In this document: in pieces, positions 9,708-17,396 of the stretch
How the letters are laid out: each line of letters opens with the position of its first letter
Numbering within the stretch: the stretch's first letter is position 1
Source: Leptospiraceae bacterium
GTDB taxonomy: Bacteria; Spirochaetota; Leptospiria; Leptospirales; Leptospiraceae
Direction of reading: 5' to 3'
Length of the DNA: 64,000 bases
NCBI GenBank assembly: GCA_016711485.1
Contig: JADJSX010000023.1
Location: forward strand, 898,001 to 962,000
The notes under the pieces: model-generated
The model's input: the letters and a program-made list of their open reading frames with translations, nothing else
What the model was told of the DNA's origin: nothing
The model's database searches: none
Program-made: the position numbers and the translations under genes

Positions 9708-10544
9708 ATGAACAAACGAATAAAATTTCTACTCAATTTAATATTGATACTATTTCCTATCTGTATCTTAGCGAATGATAAGTCTCATTTAAATAGAATT
9801 TTGAAAAAAAATGAAATTATAGTTTCAGTTGGCGCAGATTATGAACCGTATTATATTGCTAATTCTAAACCAGGTTTTCCTGGATTTGAAGTGGAACTTG
9901 CGCAGGCTTTTGCAGATTATCTCGGAGTTCAGTTAAAAGTAGTTCCACTTCTTACTTTTTCCGATCATGCAAAAGCTATAAAGTCAGGCAAAGTTGATAT
10001 CGCATTTGGAAATTCTTCTAATTTGAATCGTGGGAAAATTTTAGGATTTAGTGATCCTTATTATTCGACTTCTCCGGGAGCACTTGTAAGTAAATCTATA
10101 TTACCTGCTGAATCGGAAGGTAATCTTGTTACGAACAGAAATTTCAGAAATTTATATGATCTAAAACCTTTAACTGGCGTTGTAATGGGAGTAAAAGATA
10201 ACACATCTAACCTTGATTTTATTAAAGAAAATTTTCCAAGAGTCGTTGTTAAAACTTTTTCTACTGATGAAGAAACTCTAAAAGCGTTAGAGAAAAATAT
10301 TATTAATTGTTATATTGCTGATAATTTATATTTAGAGGGGCTAATCCAAAGAAACCCCAGTCTCAAAGTAAGAATGCAGCCAGTTATAAATTCTGTAATT
10401 GAAAAACAATTGAGTATAACTACTCCCAAATATGATTTTGAGTTACTTTCGGAAGCAAATTTTTTTATTAGAGAGATGAAAAGAACGGGAGAAATTAATC
10501 GGTTGAAAGAAAAATACTTTAACAATAATGCATGGGTTCCATAG
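9708..10544 (+). CDS. Periplasmic solute-binding protein, family 3 (amino-acid type)
   Basis: A 278-residue protein with a signal peptide (first about 22 residues, LLNLILILFPICILA). The mature protein has the family-3 layout: IIVSVGADYEPYYIAN with PGFPGFEVELAQAFADYLGVQLKVV at the N-lobe, DIAFGNSSNLNRGKILGFSDPYY in the ligand cleft, and a second-lobe strand GVVMGVKDNTSN. Such proteins bind amino acids or similar small ligands for ABC uptake or as sensory domains. No ABC permease or ATPase gene is adjacent. The outer-membrane barrel gene follows by 3 bp, suggesting a linked envelope function. Confidence 0.88.
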   Translation: MNKRIKFLLNLILILFPICILANDKSHLNRILKKNEIIVSVGADYEPYYIANSKPGFPGFEVELAQAFADYLGVQLKVVPLLTFSDHAKAIKSGKVDIAFGNSSNLNRGKILGFSDPYYSTSPGALVSKSILPAESEGNLVTNRNFRNLYDLKPLTGVVMGVKDNTSNLDFIKENFPRVVVKTFSTDEETLKALEKNIINCYIADNLYLEGLIQRNPSLKVRMQPVINSVIEKQLSITTPKYDFELLSEANFFIREMKRTGEINRLKEKYFNNNAWVP

Positions 10545-10547
10545 TGC

Positions 10548-12077
10548 ATGAAGATTTTTCTGGTTTTATTTTTAGTTAGTTTTTCGTCTGTTATTTATTC
10601 GCAAGATGTGGATCAGCCTACTAAGTTTGTAATTAGTGGCTCTATGAGATTTCGAGGTTTTGCTCTCGGTCGGGATACATTGTTAAACCGGCAAAATTCA
10701 GTATTCCCAATTTATAATCCTCAGAAAGAATTATCAGATATAGAAACTAAAAATAATAACATATTAGAAAAAGAGATAGATGCACGTTTGACGGGGAAAC
10801 AAAGTACACTTTCCCCTCAGAAAGAAAATCTAAATTATTTTGATTCTAGAGCACTTATTAATTTTCAATTTTTTACATCTCAATATTTTGATGGATTGGT
10901 TGGTCTTCAGTTTGGAGATATTACTTTTGGTGGGAGACCAATTTCAAATGCTGATAGAAACAATCCTGCAATAGTAGGTCATGGAACCGGCGGAGAATTA
11001 GGCCAAACTACACCAGTTAATATGAGAACTAACTTTTTATATTTAAATTTTAACTTAAAACAATATGATTTCACTTCCAGGTATGGAATACAATTTTTTT
11101 CTTCTCCACAAGGACGACTTGTATTCGCAATTGGTAGTGGTGCTCATTTAACAAAGGGAATTCCAAGTTATAAAATTATTTTAGAAGGCGGATGGATTCG
11201 TTCAAGAGAGAGGTCGGCTGCCGATTACGATGGAAATGGATTCAACGAGAAAAGACAGAATGTAAATGTCGCCTATGCAAAAGTAAAAATGACACCGTAT
11301 ACAGGATACAAATTAGAGATTTATAGTTATGTACAGTCGGATAACGACCAAACTGATTTATTTAGAGAAACTGGAAATTTATTTTGGTATGGATTTTTAA
11401 ATGAATGGAATCTTGGAACATTTAATATATCTATTCATGGAATTTACAATCATGGAAGTTTAAAAGCAATGAAAATTCAAAGAGATTTGAATGAAAATGA
11501 AATTTACCAAGAAAGAAAATCTTATAATATAAGTGGTGGCCTTTGGGATTTAATTTTCTCCTATTCATACAATTCACAAATTAAATTAAACTTAATTGGT
11601 ATAGGCACTACCGGACGTCCTGGATATAGTAATGATGGTGTGCCGGCGAAATATAAAGGTGGGGGGTATAGAGGTTTATTTTCGGATTTTACTATTTCTA
11701 ATATCGCAATTGATTTTACAGGTGGATACGCATTATTTTCCGCTAACGATATGAGTGGAAAATATGAAGTAGGAACATTTGCAAATTTAATTGTTTGGGG
11801 TCCATTAGAACTTACTATCGGCTATTATCATCTATATGCAACTAAAGCACCTACAATGTCGATTAACCGTGATTACAATTTTCTATACGGAAAACGCACT
11901 TCTACTTTTTTAGGACAAGAATACAACTTTAATGTGCGTTGGAACGTATTAAGTGATTTTCAATTATTGTTTCGGTCTGGATACTTTGAACCGGGTGATG
12001 GGTTAAAGGCTTTAAATGATAGTAGAATTGGAAGTTATATTAAAGAAGCATTTGTAAGTGCTGAATATAAATTTTAG
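10548..12077 (+). CDS. Outer-membrane beta-barrel protein, porin-like
   Basis: A 509-residue exported protein with signal peptide MKIFLVLFLVSFSSVIYSQ. The mature sequence is built of alternating amphipathic strands separated by polar loops and ends with an aromatic C-terminal strand, AFVSAEYKF, typical of barrels inserted by the BAM machinery. The pattern (ALINFQFFTSQYFDGLVGLQFGD, RYGIQFFSSPQGRL) resembles alginate-export/porin families; substrate is unknown. It follows the solute-binding protein gene by 3 bp and precedes the OmpA-like lipoprotein gene by 20 bp. Confidence 0.8.
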   Translation: MKIFLVLFLVSFSSVIYSQDVDQPTKFVISGSMRFRGFALGRDTLLNRQNSVFPIYNPQKELSDIETKNNNILEKEIDARLTGKQSTLSPQKENLNYFDSRALINFQFFTSQYFDGLVGLQFGDITFGGRPISNADRNNPAIVGHGTGGELGQTTPVNMRTNFLYLNFNLKQYDFTSRYGIQFFSSPQGRLVFAIGSGAHLTKGIPSYKIILEGGWIRSRERSAADYDGNGFNEKRQNVNVAYAKVKMTPYTGYKLEIYSYVQSDNDQTDLFRETGNLFWYGFLNEWNLGTFNISIHGIYNHGSLKAMKIQRDLNENEIYQERKSYNISGGLWDLIFSYSYNSQIKLNLIGIGTTGRPGYSNDGVPAKYKGGGYRGLFSDFTISNIAIDFTGGYALFSANDMSGKYEVGTFANLIVWGPLELTIGYYHLYATKAPTMSINRDYNFLYGKRTSTFLGQEYNFNVRWNVLSDFQLLFRSGYFEPGDGLKALNDSRIGSYIKEAFVSAEYKF

Positions 12078-12097
12078 AAATTTTTTAAAAATGAACA

Positions 12098-12538
12098 ATG
12101 AAAATAACTATACTATTTTTCTTTGCTTTTTATTCTTTTTCTAATTGCATTTATTTTCAAAATCAAAAATTAAAACAAATCAGATATCCTGAAACAGCTT
12201 ACTTTTCCGGTTTTGATGGAGGGCAAGTTGAGGTAAATCCATATTATTCTGTTATTTGGTGTAAAATGTATTGCGAAGAAATCAAATCAATTGTCAATAA
12301 TCTGCCTGAGCAGTATTATCTTGAGATAATAGTAAAATTGGACGGAACTGAAACGTTAGAGAATAGACAAAAATTATCATTGGGGCGAGCTAATTCAATC
12401 AGACAATTACTTTTAAACTATGGTATATTCGATAAAAAGTTAAAAGCAATTGTTGATCCAGAACCAAATAAATACTTAGGGAATGATTTATTTGATCCAG
12501 AAAATCGTTTTGTATTATTTTTAATTAAACATAAATAA
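12098..12538 (+). CDS. Short lipoprotein with OmpA-like C-terminal region
   Basis: A 146-residue protein. The leader ends in a lipobox-like SNC (Cys17). The C-terminal half matches the core of an OmpA-like peptidoglycan-binding fold: a strand YLEIIVKLDGTET followed by LSLGRANSIRQLLLNYGI (about 100-117), the helix that carries the family's A..R..L pattern, then NRFVLFLIK as the final strand. The domain is shortened and the usual NR.VEF end is weak, so binding to peptidoglycan is plausible rather than certain. It is the last gene of the five-gene envelope operon. Confidence 0.7.
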   Translation: MKITILFFFAFYSFSNCIYFQNQKLKQIRYPETAYFSGFDGGQVEVNPYYSVIWCKMYCEEIKSIVNNLPEQYYLEIIVKLDGTETLENRQKLSLGRANSIRQLLLNYGIFDKKLKAIVDPEPNKYLGNDLFDPENRFVLFLIKHK

Positions 12539-12564
12539 CAGTCTAATTTTATTATTCCCCTTAA

Positions 12565-13320
12565 TCAGGAAAAAAAATCTTGAATAAATTGGATGATTAA
12601 ACTGATTATGCCAGAGGAGACATAGAAAATAATTATTCCATACATTAGAAATGGAACTTTAGGTAATCCTAAAAAGAAAAATAAAACTCCGAAACCCGCT
12701 AGGATAAATAGAATTTTTCCCTTTGTGAATTTTCCTCGAATGGCTACTTGTGGTTTAGAGTAACGAATTGTTGAAACCATAAGTAGAGCGACAATTACAA
12801 AACTAGGTATAGTCAAAAAATTAGAAATACTATTATTAGGAAAGGCAACTGGGAACAGCCCGACTATTACACCTGCAATTGGAGAAGGCAAACCTGTAAA
12901 GGACGATGGATCATGTGAAACTGTAAAACGCGCAAGACGATAGGCGGCACATATAGGAAAAATTGAAGCAATTAACATTCCGTATGGAAAAAGTTCTCCA
13001 GTTCCAAATAAATCAAACTTAAAGTTTTCTAAAATCATTTTATATGTAAGATAACCCGGTGCCACTCCAAAAGTAGTTAAATCGGCAAGTGTATCAAGTT
13101 CTGCACCTAAATCAGATGTTGCATTGAGTGCTCGCGCAGCCATTCCGTCAAACCCATCAAATAGAGCTGCGAGAATTATAAAAATTCCAGATAATAAATA
13201 AATTTGTGAACTATTTGCGCTAGAACTAGTAACCTCAGATGCGATTAACATAGATACAAATCCCAATGTAAGATTCCCAAGAGAAAGTGCATTAGGTACC
13301 CAATTCAATTTTAATTTCAT
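12565..13320 (-). CDS. pssA: CDP-diacylglycerol-serine O-phosphatidyltransferase
   Basis: A 251-residue membrane enzyme that makes phosphatidylserine, the precursor of phosphatidylethanolamine. The CDP-alcohol phosphatidyltransferase motif DG-x2-AR-x8-G-x3-D-x3-D is intact (DGFDGMAARALNATSDLG through TLAD, about residues 58-82). About seven to eight hydrophobic helices follow, and the N-terminal WVPNALSLGNLTLGF is typical of the type II PssA subfamily. An AGGA lies upstream of the ATG. It is convergent with the envelope operon and stands alone on its strand. Confidence 0.92.
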   Translation of the reverse strand: MKLKLNWVPNALSLGNLTLGFVSMLIASEVTSSSANSSQIYLLSGIFIILAALFDGFDGMAARALNATSDLGAELDTLADLTTFGVAPGYLTYKMILENFKFDLFGTGELFPYGMLIASIFPICAAYRLARFTVSHDPSSFTGLPSPIAGVIVGLFPVAFPNNSISNFLTIPSFVIVALLMVSTIRYSKPQVAIRGKFTKGKILFILAGFGVLFFFLGLPKVPFLMYGIIIFYVSSGIISLIIQFIQDFFS

Positions 13321-13535
13321 ATGTTTGCTTTTTCCTAAATTTAATGTAATATTTATTCACGGTAAAGAATAATTATAACCTGTGCAATGTAAATCTATTT
13401 TTCAGATATTAAGAATCTAAGGAACTTTCCCATTTAAAGTATTAAATCAAAAATTGGCCAAAATCCATAAATATACCAATATGCAAAAGAAAATACATAT
13501 TCTTTTTGAAAAAAATGCCTTATTGTGGCATTTAC

Positions 13536-13652
13536 TATTCTGAACGCCATAAGAAATTACATATTTCTGATTCAAAAAAGTGCGTTCCGTTCTACCGAAC
13601 ACTACTTCAAATAATTTCCGAAGGGGTAATTATTTTTGGCGAAGGGTATATA
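13536..13652. repeat. Palindromic intergenic repeat, family A copy (A' subtype)
   Basis: The left arm contains CTGAACGCCATAAGAAATTAC and the right arm contains GGTAATTATTTTTGGCG AAGGGTATATA; the right arm in reverse complement matches the left arm of the copy at 72. The interior (TTCTGATTCAAAAAAGTGCG, then a CCGAACACTACT stretch) is shared with the copy at 37626, so this is a mobile or expanded repeat. A 64-codon open frame across it (13506-13700) is explained by the repeat and is not called as a gene. The surrounding gap 13321-13759 holds no other feature I can support. Confidence 0.65.
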
Positions 13653-13759
13653 GATGAAGTTGCTTCAAAAATTGATAAAAGTAATTATTGCCTTTGTTAA
13701 AAAGTCGCGGATGAAGTATTAATCTTATTTGACTTACCAGAAGAATAGGTGGTAGATAT

Positions 13760-14767
13760 TTACCTATGCGGACTAACTTTGAAATTGAGTGAATCTATTT
13801 TTCCAGCGGTAAAAAGATAATATCCAAGGGTCGCAACCATCGCCCCATTGTCGGTACAAAGGATTTTTTTTTCAGGATAATGAAGTTCTATTTTTTTTGT
13901 TCTGGCTAGTACTTCGAGTTTATTCCTTAATGTCCCGTTTGCTAAAACTCCTCCACTTGCCACGACCGTTTTTATTCCAGTTAATTTAATGGCTTTGAGT
14001 AAGTTTTTTTCAACGAGTTGAAATGCTGTATTTTGAAAATGGTAACAAATTTCATTAATTTTGGATTCAGTTAGTGGATTTTTTTTTATATAGTAGAGGA
14101 CACTAGTTTTAATTCCGCTGTAAGAAAATTGAATTCTATCAGAAGGTGAATCTTTTAGTAATTCAGGAAACGGATTAACATCCTCTTTCGATGTAGAATG
14201 TTGCATTGCTCTTTTTTCAACTGCAGGACCACCCGGATAAGGAAGATTTAATAAAGAAGATACTTTGTCAAATGCTTCTCCCAATGCGTCATCGGATGTA
14301 TCAGCGATTAATTTCATTTTGCCGTAGTCCTCTACGATAAATATCGAGGAATTTCCGCCAGATAATAAAACTCCTAAATACGGAAATTTGGGAGTTTTAT
14401 TTTCTAGGAAAACTGCGCTAAGATGTGCTTCTAAATGGTCTACTGTAACAATTGGAATTTTGCAGGCGAACGAAATACATCTAGCTAACTGCGCACCTAT
14501 CATTAGAGATCCAATTAGACCAGGTCTTGTAGTCACTGCTACGTAGGACATATCATTTAAGGAGAGTCTTGTTTCGACTAACGCTTCTTCGAGCAGAAGA
14601 TTAATTTTCTCTAAATGGGCACGGGATGCAATTTCAGGAACTACACCTCTAAATTCAGCATGAGTTTCTATTTGGCTGTACAATTGGAGACTTTTTAAAA
14701 TTTTTCCGTCTTCGACTATTCCTATGGACGTTTCATCACAACTAGATTCAATCCCAAGTCCAAACAT
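13760..14767 (-). CDS. tsaD: tRNA N6-adenosine threonylcarbamoyltransferase
   Basis: A 335-residue Kae1/TsaD-family protein. With TsaB and TsaE it transfers threonylcarbamoyl to A37 of ANN-decoding tRNAs. The metal-binding pair is His111 and His115 in DHLEAH (most bacteria have HMEGH), and the third ligand is Asp306 in CTDNGAM. The ATP-grasp-like N-terminus GIESSCDET and LLSGGNSS are present. The start codon overlaps the stop of the upstream protease gene by one base (TAATG), so the two are cotranscribed. Confidence 0.97.
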   Translation of the reverse strand: MFGLGIESSCDETSIGIVEDGKILKSLQLYSQIETHAEFRGVVPEIASRAHLEKINLLLEEALVETRLSLNDMSYVAVTTRPGLIGSLMIGAQLARCISFACKIPIVTVDHLEAHLSAVFLENKTPKFPYLGVLLSGGNSSIFIVEDYGKMKLIADTSDDALGEAFDKVSSLLNLPYPGGPAVEKRAMQHSTSKEDVNPFPELLKDSPSDRIQFSYSGIKTSVLYYIKKNPLTESKINEICYHFQNTAFQLVEKNLLKAIKLTGIKTVVASGGVLANGTLRNKLEVLARTKKIELHYPEKKILCTDNGAMVATLGYYLFTAGKIDSLNFKVSPHR

Positions 14768-16161
14768 TACATTGAACTTGGTTTTGGATTTACAGGGTTT
14801 AATAAAAATTCAATTGCTTTGTTTAATTGTGGATCAAACTCTCTGTCATAAATAGGAGTTTTTTCTCCAATAGTGTTTTCTTTTTTTAATACAAATCTAG
14901 AAATTGTTTTATTAAGTTTATAACCCTTTTTTACAAGTAATTCCTGAAATAGTTTTATATTTTTTTCAGTATAACCGGGATTAGCTTTCACGAAATTTTG
15001 AACAATGGTGGTTTTTCCTAATTTTTCGAGAAGAACTTTATCGTCATTACCGGGAGTAATTTGGTTAACAACTAAATCAGGAGTAATTCCCTTTTTGTGA
15101 ATAGATACTCCACTTGGAGTGTAATACTTTTGAATGGTCAATGCAATTCCGGTGTGATGTGGTAGGTTGTAGATATTTTGAACTGATCCTTTTCCGAAAG
15201 ATTGATTCCCAATGATTACGGCTCGTTTATTATCTTGTAACGCTCCAGCTAAAATTTCAGAAGCACTCGCCGAACCAGCATTTAATAGAACTACGATAGG
15301 AGTTTCTAATACTTTGCCTTGATTATCCATGGATTTGAAAACACGAATTAGTTTTTCTCCTCTACCTTTAACGGAAACAATATCCAAATCAGGCTTTAAA
15401 AAAATATCAGAAAGTTCTATGGCTAAATCAAGTAATCCCCCGGGATTTGAACGCAAATCTATAATTATCCCTTGTGCTTCTTTAGATACAAATTCTTGGA
15501 CAATTCTTTTGAATTCTCCTCCTGTATTATTTTCTCTGCCCATAAATTGGGTTAAACGTAAGTAACCTAATTTTTCATTTTCCAAATAAGCAGATTTGAG
15601 ATACTGAATTTTGATTAGTTCACGAGTGAGAGTTAGAGGGAATGGGTCTTTGATAGACTTTCTTTTTATTTTAATTGTTACGTTAGTTCCTGCAGCTCCC
15701 CGCATGAGTTTTACTGCGTCTTCGATTGACATTTTATCTGTATTTTTTCCTGAAATCTCCAAAATTCTATCTTGTGGTTGAATTCCGGCTTTCATAGCTG
15801 GTGTATCATCGTACGGAGAGATTACTAATATTGATCCTTCGGAATGTGTAACTTCCAATCCTACGCCACCAAAACTTCCGCGTGTTTCTTCTTGCAGATG
15901 TTTGAACTCGTCTTCATTCATGAAGCGAGAATGGGGATCTCCAAGACTTGCTACGATTCCTTTAATCGCTCCGACGTATAGATTTTTTTCTTCAACGGAT
16001 TCTACGAAATCTGTTTCAATAAATCCAACTACTTCATGTAAGATTTGAAGGTATTTTTCACCTTCTGTTGAAATTGCTTTTACGCGCTCAATAGGTTGGA
16101 ACACTGAGCAGCTTAATATTGCGACTAGGCTAATCCATATATAACGTTCTTTGTTTTTCAT
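14767..16161 (-). CDS. C-terminal processing peptidase, S41 family
   Basis: A 464-residue exported serine protease. The leader ends with LSCS, which could be a lipobox. A PDZ domain follows (about residues 95-175, GGVGLEVTHSEGSILVISPYDDTPAMKAGI). The S41 catalytic domain has the serine in NAGSASASEI and the lysine in SFGKGSVQN. CtpA/Prc enzymes cleave C-terminal tails of periplasmic proteins or peptidoglycan hydrolases. The C-terminal extension of about 90 residues is family-typical. It overlaps the upstream lipoprotein gene by 4 bp (ATGA) and tsaD by 1 bp, forming an operon. Confidence 0.93.
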   Translation of the reverse strand: MKNKERYIWISLVAILSCSVFQPIERVKAISTEGEKYLQILHEVVGFIETDFVESVEEKNLYVGAIKGIVASLGDPHSRFMNEDEFKHLQEETRGSFGGVGLEVTHSEGSILVISPYDDTPAMKAGIQPQDRILEISGKNTDKMSIEDAVKLMRGAAGTNVTIKIKRKSIKDPFPLTLTRELIKIQYLKSAYLENEKLGYLRLTQFMGRENNTGGEFKRIVQEFVSKEAQGIIIDLRSNPGGLLDLAIELSDIFLKPDLDIVSVKGRGEKLIRVFKSMDNQGKVLETPIVVLLNAGSASASEILAGALQDNKRAVIIGNQSFGKGSVQNIYNLPHHTGIALTIQKYYTPSGVSIHKKGITPDLVVNQITPGNDDKVLLEKLGKTTIVQNFVKANPGYTEKNIKLFQELLVKKGYKLNKTISRFVLKKENTIGEKTPIYDREFDPQLNKAIEFLLNPVNPKPSSM

Positions 16162-16448
16162 CTTTTGGCCATTATGTGTTTGTATAATTCGGGATTTTGA
16201 GATTTCATTTTTTCTAATGCAAGTGTGGGGTCTAGACGAAAAATTTCACAGACCTCTTTAAAAATTTGATAATCTGTTTTTATGGGTTTGTCATCTGTTG
16301 GATCGAAATCCAAATTCTGGCTGATTCGAATCATTGCGATTCTATCAACTAGACGCTTTAGATCAACATCAGAAACTTGTTCTTTTTTGGGAGCACAGGT
16401 GTAAGAAAAAAGAATTAGAACTAAAAAAAAGGGAAGGAAACTCTTCAT
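16158..16448 (-). CDS. Small lipoprotein
   Basis: From ATG 16448 the product has about 96 residues and begins MKSFLPFFLVLILFSYTC, a typical lipoprotein signal with the lipid-accepting Cys at 18. A TTG at 16484 would add 12 polar residues in front and spoil the signal. The mature part is charged and helical (DLKRLVDRIAMIRISQNLD) with no recognised domain. Its stop overlaps the protease start by 4 bp, so it may be an accessory to or substrate of that protease; this is inference from context. lexA ends 79 bp upstream on the same strand. Confidence 0.75.
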   Translation of the reverse strand: MKSFLPFFLVLILFSYTCAPKKEQVSDVDLKRLVDRIAMIRISQNLDFDPTDDKPIKTDYQIFKEVCEIFRLDPTLALEKMKSQNPELYKHIMAKR

Positions 16449-16527
16449 TGATTTATGAATGTGCGAGTTTCCCTTTTTTGTCAATAGGAATTCACAAACA
16501 AACTAAGAATGTAATAATTCCGAATTC

Positions 16528-17136
16528 TTAGTAAAATCTGTAAAGGCCAACTAACTTGCCAATGATGCTTGCTTTTTTGGTTTTGATTGTTTTGAATTTG
16601 TTATTACTTGGTTCTAATCTTATAATGTCCGAGTCTTTGAAATAAGTTTTGAGTGTAGCTTCTCCTTCTATGAGTGCCACTACTATCTCCCCATTTCTTG
16701 CGACTTCTTTCTTTTGGATGATAGCGATATCACCATCGTTAATCCCATCTCCAATCATTGACTCACCTACAACTTTGAGTGCAAAAATAGTTCCTTTTTT
16801 GGACATGCGGTCTGGTACGGGAATATAATCTTCTATATTTTCCTCTGCAAAAATGGGAACACCTGCGGCAACTCGACCTAAAAGAGGTATACTCATTACA
16901 CGAACGGGAAGCCCATCCTCGGCACTGTGACGAAGAAGTTCAATTGCTCTAGATTGGTTCTTAGAAGTCTTGAGATAACCTTTTTTCTCGATTGCTTTGA
17001 GATGGTCATAGGCACCTTTTGCAGTGATTTGGAATTCGTCACCTATTTCACGAATGGTTGGTGGGACTCCTTTGTCTTTAATCACACTGGTAATAAATTT
17101 TAATACAAGTTCTTGTTTGTCAGTTAGTTCTTTCAT
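16528..17136 (-). CDS. lexA: LexA repressor
   Basis: SOS-response repressor with an N-terminal winged helix (KELTDKQELVLKFI, VPPTIREIG) and a C-terminal S24 self-cleavage domain. Numbered from the upstream ATG at 17148, the cleavage site is Ala95-Gly96 (GRVAAGVP), the nucleophile is Ser130 (GESMIGDG) and the general base is Lys167 (ATLK). I prefer the second ATG (17136) because the -10 box of the likely promoter covers the first; the mRNA may therefore be leaderless. It is divergent from 17397 and upstream of the lipoprotein-protease-tsaD cluster. Confidence 0.95.
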   Translation of the reverse strand: MKELTDKQELVLKFITSVIKDKGVPPTIREIGDEFQITAKGAYDHLKAIEKKGYLKTSKNQSRAIELLRHSAEDGLPVRVMSIPLLGRVAAGVPIFAEENIEDYIPVPDRMSKKGTIFALKVVGESMIGDGINDGDIAIIQKKEVARNGEIVVALIEGEATLKTYFKDSDIIRLEPSNNKFKTIKTKKASIIGKLVGLYRFY

Positions 17137-17143
17137 ACTAAAC

Positions 17144-17172
17144 AACATAATACTTAATATATGTTATGTCAA
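17144..17172 (-). promoter_or_regulatory. lexA promoter with candidate LexA operator dyad
   Basis: Reading the minus strand, TTGACA (17172-17167) and TATGTT (17149-17144) are separated by exactly 17 bp. An inverted repeat AACATA-N10-TATGTT (17144-17165) lies across the spacer and -10 box, where an autoregulatory operator would block transcription. Seven bases separate the -10 box from the ATG at 17136, placing the expected transcription start on the start codon. The dyad differs from the known E. coli and Bacillus SOS boxes, so assigning it to LexA is inference from position. Confidence 0.55.
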
Positions 17173-17218
17173 GATTTTTATTCCTATTTTTTAAGGTTTA
17201 ATTTTTTTCTGTATAGGG

Positions 17219-17256
17219 AAGATAAGTTTGAGTGGGGTATCACCCAAACTTATCTT
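17219..17256. other. Perfect 12-bp stem-loop between divergent genes
   Basis: AAGATAAGTTTG (17219-17230) pairs perfectly with CAAACTTATCTT (17245-17256), and the loop contains a further short GTG/CAC pairing. No T-run follows on either strand. Because lexA and the gene at 17397 both point away from it, it terminates neither. It could be a regulator-binding dyad or a small repeat; I did not see a second copy in the window. Confidence 0.6.
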
Positions 17257-17396
17257 TAGGATTAGATTTTAGAAATCTAATTTGTATATGTTTTCCGAGC
17301 ATTAATTTGATTTATTTTTTCCTGAATTCTTGAACGGACCTTTTTTATAAATGACAAGATTTATTGATTGTTTGGAGTTGAATATAGAGAAAATGT

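Noticed and set aside
13506..13700. 64-codon open frame (MKKMPYCGIYYSERH...)
   Set aside because: It is produced by a family A repeat; the same DNA recurs at 37626 where the frame is not maintained. No ribosome-binding site.
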